A DNA stretch of 8,112 nt, from the NCBI GenBank assembly GCA_903905685.1, contig CAIVHI010000063.1, positions 1 to 8,112 on the forward strand. The letters are read 5' to 3'. Under the pieces are notes generated by a model, which saw only the letters and a program-made list of their open reading frames with translations, made no database searches and was not told the DNA's origin. Below are positions 5,210-8,112 of this stretch, in pieces. Origin of the DNA: an uncultured Bacteroidota bacterium. Its GTDB lineage: Bacteria; Bacteroidota; Bacteroidia; Chitinophagales; Chitinophagaceae. Numbering within the stretch: the first letter of the stretch is position 1; every line of letters starts with the position of its first letter. The position numbers and the translations under genes were made by a program.

Positions 5210-7525
5210 TTATTCCCCTACAACCTCCACCTTCACGGTGCTTGCACCCGCAGGTGTGGATACTTCCAAAAGATAGATGCCGGGGGCGACATCGGTGGCG
5301 ATGGTCGTCCATTGATTGGCCGGGGCGCGGAGCACTTTTAGGGGACGACCGGCTACATCACGGAGCACTACCGCCACTTCATTGCCAAGGGTGGTCTCGG
5401 CACGAAATTGGAAGTGGTTGGTGCAGGGGTTGGGATAGACGCTCACCGTGGGCCTCAGGGTGGGCACTGTGGCAACTGCCAAATTACGAGTCACTTTGCG
5501 CAGGCGTTGGTTCTGCTCGTCGGCAATGTAGAGGTTGCCGGCGGGGTCAGTTGCGGCGCCGGCGGGGGTGTGTAGCAAGGCCGTAACAGCGGGGCCGCCA
5601 TCTCCGCTGAAGCCCGGCCAGCCGGTGCCGGCATAGGTATAGATAGTGCCCGACACGTCTACCAACCGTATGTTGTCGTTGCGTTTGTCGGTGATGTACA
5701 TATTGCCGAGGAAGTCGAGACAAACGCCAACGGGCTGCCCCAAGGAGCCGGCGGTTGCAGGCCCGGTATCTCCCGAATAGCCCGTGAAGCCGTTGCCGGC
5801 AACGGTAGTTACGATACCGGCGTGGTCTATTTTCCGTACCCTGAAATTGTAAGTGTCGCTGAACAGCACATTGCCCGCAACATCTACGGCAATACCCGAA
5901 GGGTAATGCAACTGCGCCGTTGTAGCCATGATGCTATCGCCATTGTAGCCTGCACTACCGGTGCCGGCTATCGTTGTGATAACGCCTGAGGTGTCGATTT
6001 TCCGCACCCGGTGGTTGCCGTAGTCGCAAATGTAAAGCGCACCTGCACTGTCGGTGGCCAAGCCGGCGGGGTGGCACACGGCGGCCGCCGTTGCCGGGCC
6101 GCCATCGCCTGAGACAGCACAAAGCCCGGTGCCGCAAATGGTCGTGATGGTTCCCGTGGGGTCCACTTTGCGGATGACCGAGGAGCCTGCATCGGCAATG
6201 AATACGTTGCCTAAAAGGTCGGCGGCTACACCGGCGGGGGTGTTGAGCGATGCAGCAGTGGCCGGGCCGCCATCGCCCAAGGTACCTTGCAGACCGTTGC
6301 CGGCATACAGGGATATTTTTCCCGTCAGGTCTATTTTGCGCACCGCAAAGTTGCCTTGGTCGCTGATGTATAGATTACCCACGGCATCGGCCGCCACATT
6401 GGCCGGGGTAAAGAGTTGTGCCGCACTGGCCATGCCACCATTGCCGATTCCCGCTTGCGACCCACCCGCGAAGGTGTTTATGGTGCTATCCGGGTTGATG
6501 ACGCGAATGCGGTTGTTGCCCATATCGGCAAAGTAGGTGCCGGAGCCTGTGCCGGCAATGATGCCGCCGGGATTATTGATGGCTGCAGCGGTAGCCGGGC
6601 CACCATCGCCCGAAAAGCCATCGGTGCCATTGCCGGCTATAATTACCGGAGCCCCCCCGCTCCACGGCAACATGCCCACCGCCATATTGCCGCGGTCGGT
6701 ATAATACACATTGCCCGATTCGTCGGCCGACAACATATAGGGACTGAAGAAGGGATTGGCGGCATTGGAGAGTTTGGTGGAAATGACCCCGGCAGGATTC
6801 ACCACACGTATGCAGAAGTTGTAGCAGTCGGCTATGTAGATATAGCCGCTCACCGCAATGGCATAGCTGGGGCTGTAGAGGCTGGCGGCAGTCGCCGCCC
6901 CCCCGTCTCCCGTATAGCCGGGAGCGTGGTTGCCGGCAACGGTATGTATGTTGCCATCGGTGGTGATGCGCCTAATGCAGTTGTTCTGGCGGTCGGCTAT
7001 GAGCAGGTTGCCATAGCTGTCGAAGCTGATACCTACGGGAAAGTTGAGTTGTGCGGCAGTGGCAGGGCCACCATCGCCCGAGAAGCCCGCGGTAGCATTG
7101 CCGGCCACGGTGGAAATGATGCCTCCGGTGTCAATCTTACGGATGACGTTGTTGCCGGCATCTGCAATGTATACATTGCCGGCAGGGTCGGCAGCCACGC
7201 AGGCGGGGTAAAAGATGAGGGCGGCCGAGGCGGGGCCGCCATCGCCGGCATAACCGTTCTGACCCGTGCCGCAAATTTTCACTACGGTTCCCGAAGGGGT
7301 GATGCTGCGCACCACATTATTGCCGGCATCGGCCACAATGAGGTTGCCGAGGCGGTCGAAAGCGATGCTTTGGGGATTCAAAAACTCGGCTGCCGTTGCA
7401 GGCCCTCCATCGCCATAGTAGCCCGAAAAACCATTGCCACATGCGGTGGTGATGGTTTGGGCATGGGAACACCAGCAGACCAACATGGACGAAAGCCCCA
7501 CAAACAACCTTTTAATCTGCCCCAT
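5210..7525 (-). CDS. Large secreted NHL-repeat protein (12 units, two predicted propellers) with T9SS sorting domain
   Basis: A complete 771-aa secreted protein. Residues 1-22 are a signal peptide (MGQIKR, hydrophobic core, CSHA before Gln23). Twelve NHL-type units begin near residues 26, 82, 138, 194, 249, 294, 350, 405, 461, 517, 573 and 629, mostly exactly 56 residues apart. The pattern is TTVAGNG..GYSGDGGPATAA.L..P.GVA.D..GN.YIAD..N..IRKID..G.I, and twelve units suggest two six-bladed propellers in tandem. Unit 5 (249-293) is short and lacks the GDGGPATAA loop. Residues 694-771 form a type A T9SS sorting domain (VYPNP 696-700, GIYLLEV, ending STVKVEVVGE). There is no Ig-like domain, unlike its neighbour. 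ATG 7525 is chosen over an in-frame start at 7573 because it opens the signal peptide, and 7573 lies within the -33 element of the promoter. The gene converges on the other NHL gene (250 bp between stop codons). Its function is unknown; binding or adhesion is inferred from the fold only. Confidence 0.93.
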   Translation of the reverse strand: MGQIKRLFVGLSSMLVCWCSHAQTITTACGNGFSGYYGDGGPATAAEFLNPQSIAFDRLGNLIVADAGNNVVRSITPSGTVVKICGTGQNGYAGDGGPASAALIFYPACVAADPAGNVYIADAGNNVIRKIDTGGIISTVAGNATAGFSGDGGPATAAQLNFPVGISFDSYGNLLIADRQNNCIRRITTDGNIHTVAGNHAPGYTGDGGAATAASLYSPSYAIAVSGYIYIADCYNFCIRVVNPAGVISTKLSNAANPFFSPYMLSADESGNVYYTDRGNMAVGMLPWSGGAPVIIAGNGTDGFSGDGGPATAAAINNPGGIIAGTGSGTYFADMGNNRIRVINPDSTINTFAGGSQAGIGNGGMASAAQLFTPANVAADAVGNLYISDQGNFAVRKIDLTGKISLYAGNGLQGTLGDGGPATAASLNTPAGVAADLLGNVFIADAGSSVIRKVDPTGTITTICGTGLCAVSGDGGPATAAAVCHPAGLATDSAGALYICDYGNHRVRKIDTSGVITTIAGTGSAGYNGDSIMATTAQLHYPSGIAVDVAGNVLFSDTYNFRVRKIDHAGIVTTVAGNGFTGYSGDTGPATAGSLGQPVGVCLDFLGNMYITDKRNDNIRLVDVSGTIYTYAGTGWPGFSGDGGPAVTALLHTPAGAATDPAGNLYIADEQNQRLRKVTRNLAVATVPTLRPTVSVYPNPCTNHFQFRAETTLGNEVAVVLRDVAGRPLKVLRAPANQWTTIATDVAPGIYLLEVSTPAGASTVKVEVVGE
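5474..7450 (-). repeat. Twelve tandem ~168-bp NHL-coding repeats
   Basis: Units are spaced 56, 56, 56, 55, 45, 56, 55, 56, 56, 56 and 56 codons apart. They are diverged overall but share short identical DNA in the GDGGPATAA loop. For example, gccgggccgccatcgcc occurs at 6093-6109 and 6261-6277, exactly 168 bp apart, with a one-base variant at 6594-6610. The full GDGG motif is in units 1, 2, 3, 4, 6, 8, 9 and 12. Unit 7 has GNGG, unit 10 GDSI, unit 11 GDTG, and unit 5 lacks the loop. Confidence 0.88.
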
Positions 7526-7542
7526 AACGCCGCTTTTTTGAG

Positions 7543-7574
7543 TAAATTTATATACTTCCAAAACAAGTTGCAAA
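7543..7574 (-). promoter_or_regulatory. Bacteroidota promoter for the 771-aa NHL gene
   Basis: On the minus strand TTTG (7571-7574) is followed by a 20-nt spacer and TAAATTTA (7543-7550), a 7/8 match to the -33/-7 arrangement TTTG-N19-21-TAnnTTTG. The -7 box lies 17 nt before the ATG at 7525, so the leader would be about 12 nt. It is the only promoter in the window with both elements at proper spacing. Confidence 0.6.
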
Positions 7575-7605
7575 ACAAATTAAGGCGGCAGATAAGTGCC
7601 TGCCG
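7571..7605 (-). terminator. Possible terminator of the flippase gene
   Basis: On the minus strand CGGCAG (7600-7605 complement) pairs perfectly with CTGCCG (7586-7591 complement) around an 8-nt loop, and a T-rich stretch CCTTAATTTGTTTTG follows. It starts 17 nt after the flippase stop codon. The stem is short (6 bp, GC-rich) and the T-tract interrupted, so it may be weak. Confidence 0.45.
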
Positions 7606-7622
7606 GCGTGTATAACCGAAGA

Positions 7623-8112
7623 TTAAAACAACCTTTTGTTTTTCTTGATGGTGGCTAAATATTCCACCAAGTCTTTCGACGGCTTGAAACGCAGCAATAG
7701 GGCTGCATACACGGCCAATCCGGCAATGGAACGCACAGCAGTATCTACCAGCGCATTCCAACAGTAGGGCGGCATCATGGCCACTGCATAGGCCGCCGCG
7801 CCACTGGCCAAAATGACGACGGTATCTTTGGAAAACGGCTGTATGTCGAGCTTCTTCCATACAAACACATACTTCACGGAGTTGAACACCACATAGGCCG
7901 AGGTTGTGCTCCAAGCCGCACCCACCACGCCGTAATGTGGCACCAAGAACCGTATGAGCCCGTAAAGAACCACTATGAGTACCAACGAGAGGTAGAAATT
8001 GAACTTGTAATAGTTGGTGATGGATAACACTTGGTCGTTCATGCCGGTGGCTATATCGAACACGCGGCCCACCAACAGGATTTGGAACAACGGCACGATG
8101 TCGGCATAACCA
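7623..8112 (-). CDS. Polysaccharide flippase-like membrane protein, C-terminal part (5' end outside window)
   Basis: The frame is open from the window edge (base 8111) to TAA at 7623-7625, giving 163 visible residues beginning GYADIVPLFQ. No start codon for the full gene is present; the GTG at 8096 is an internal Val. Four hydrophobic segments are visible (about FYLSLVLIVVLYGLIRFLV, VVGAAWSTTSAYVVFNSVKYVFVW, VVILASGAAAYAVAMM, and SIAGLAVYAALLLRF), with a short charged C-terminus (TIKKNKRLF). The order PLFQILLVGRVFDIATGMNDQVLSITNYYKFNFYLSL, then GVVGAAWST.SAYVVFNS, fits the C-terminal half of Wzx/O-antigen-flippase-type transporters of the MVF/MATE superfamily, which move lipid-linked oligosaccharides across the inner membrane. 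It is 97 bp upstream of the large NHL gene on the same strand, but a hairpin and a promoter lie between them, so co-transcription is doubtful. Confidence 0.8.
   Translation of the reverse strand, partial: GYADIVPLFQILLVGRVFDIATGMNDQVLSITNYYKFNFYLSLVLIVVLYGLIRFLVPHYGVVGAAWSTTSAYVVFNSVKYVFVWKKLDIQPFSKDTVVILASGAAAYAVAMMPPYCWNALVDTAVRSIAGLAVYAALLLRFKPSKDLVEYLATIKKNKRLF

Noticed and set aside
5474..7450. CRISPR array or non-coding tandem repeat suggested by the regular 168-bp period
   Set aside because: The period is a multiple of three, the frame is open throughout, and each unit translates to an NHL repeat; the DNA copies are diverged rather than identical.
6416..7615. A 399-codon open frame antisense to the 771-aa NHL gene
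   Set aside because: It mirrors the 168-bp repeats on the wrong strand and covers the promoter of the real gene; there is no signal, domain or initiation context.

Overview
The window looks like chromosomal DNA from a Bacteroidota bacterium, most likely of the Chitinophagaceae/Chitinophagales type (the lineage is inferred, not proven). Three things point there. Two large secreted proteins end in type A C-terminal sorting domains of the type IX secretion system (T9SS), with IYPNP/VYPNP motifs. Most intact genes have a Bacteroidota-style -7 promoter box (TAnnTTTG) close to the start. No clear Shine-Dalgarno sequences are visible.

Layout. At 1-633 (+) is the C-terminal part of a Pro/Lys-rich protein I do not recognise. 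It converges on three minus-strand genes: a PaaG-like enoyl-CoA hydratase/isomerase (646-1422), a small secreted or membrane TM2-domain protein (1475-1972) and a DltE-like short-chain dehydrogenase (2081-2815). Each of the three has its own TAnnTTTG box, so they are probably transcribed separately rather than as one operon. A 434-bp divergent intergenic region (2816-3249) follows. It holds outward promoters on both sides, a 15-bp palindrome, and a leader with a 9-bp hairpin and a 12-codon reading frame.

At 3250-4959 (+) is a 569-aa NHL-repeat protein with a signal peptide, six repeat units, a cadherin/Ig-like domain and a T9SS sorting domain, followed by a strong intrinsic terminator. Converging on it is a 771-aa NHL-repeat protein (5210-7525, -) with a signal peptide, twelve units of about 56 residues and a T9SS sorting domain. 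At the right edge (7623-8112, -) is the C-terminal part of a polysaccharide/O-antigen flippase-like membrane protein. A terminator-like hairpin and a good promoter separate it from the large NHL gene.

How the genes work together. The two NHL proteins form the only obvious functional group: a convergent pair of secreted, probably cell-surface or extracellular, beta-propeller proteins built as one and two six-bladed propellers. The flippase fragment hints at an envelope-polysaccharide locus to the right. The paaG-like, TM2 and SDR genes look like unlinked housekeeping or accessory genes. I see no mobile element, CRISPR array, tRNA or rRNA. I do not see a convincing novel multi-gene system. The most unusual points are the 6 versus 12 propeller architecture, the odd fifth blade in both proteins (Cys-rich in one) and the structured leader with a micro-ORF.
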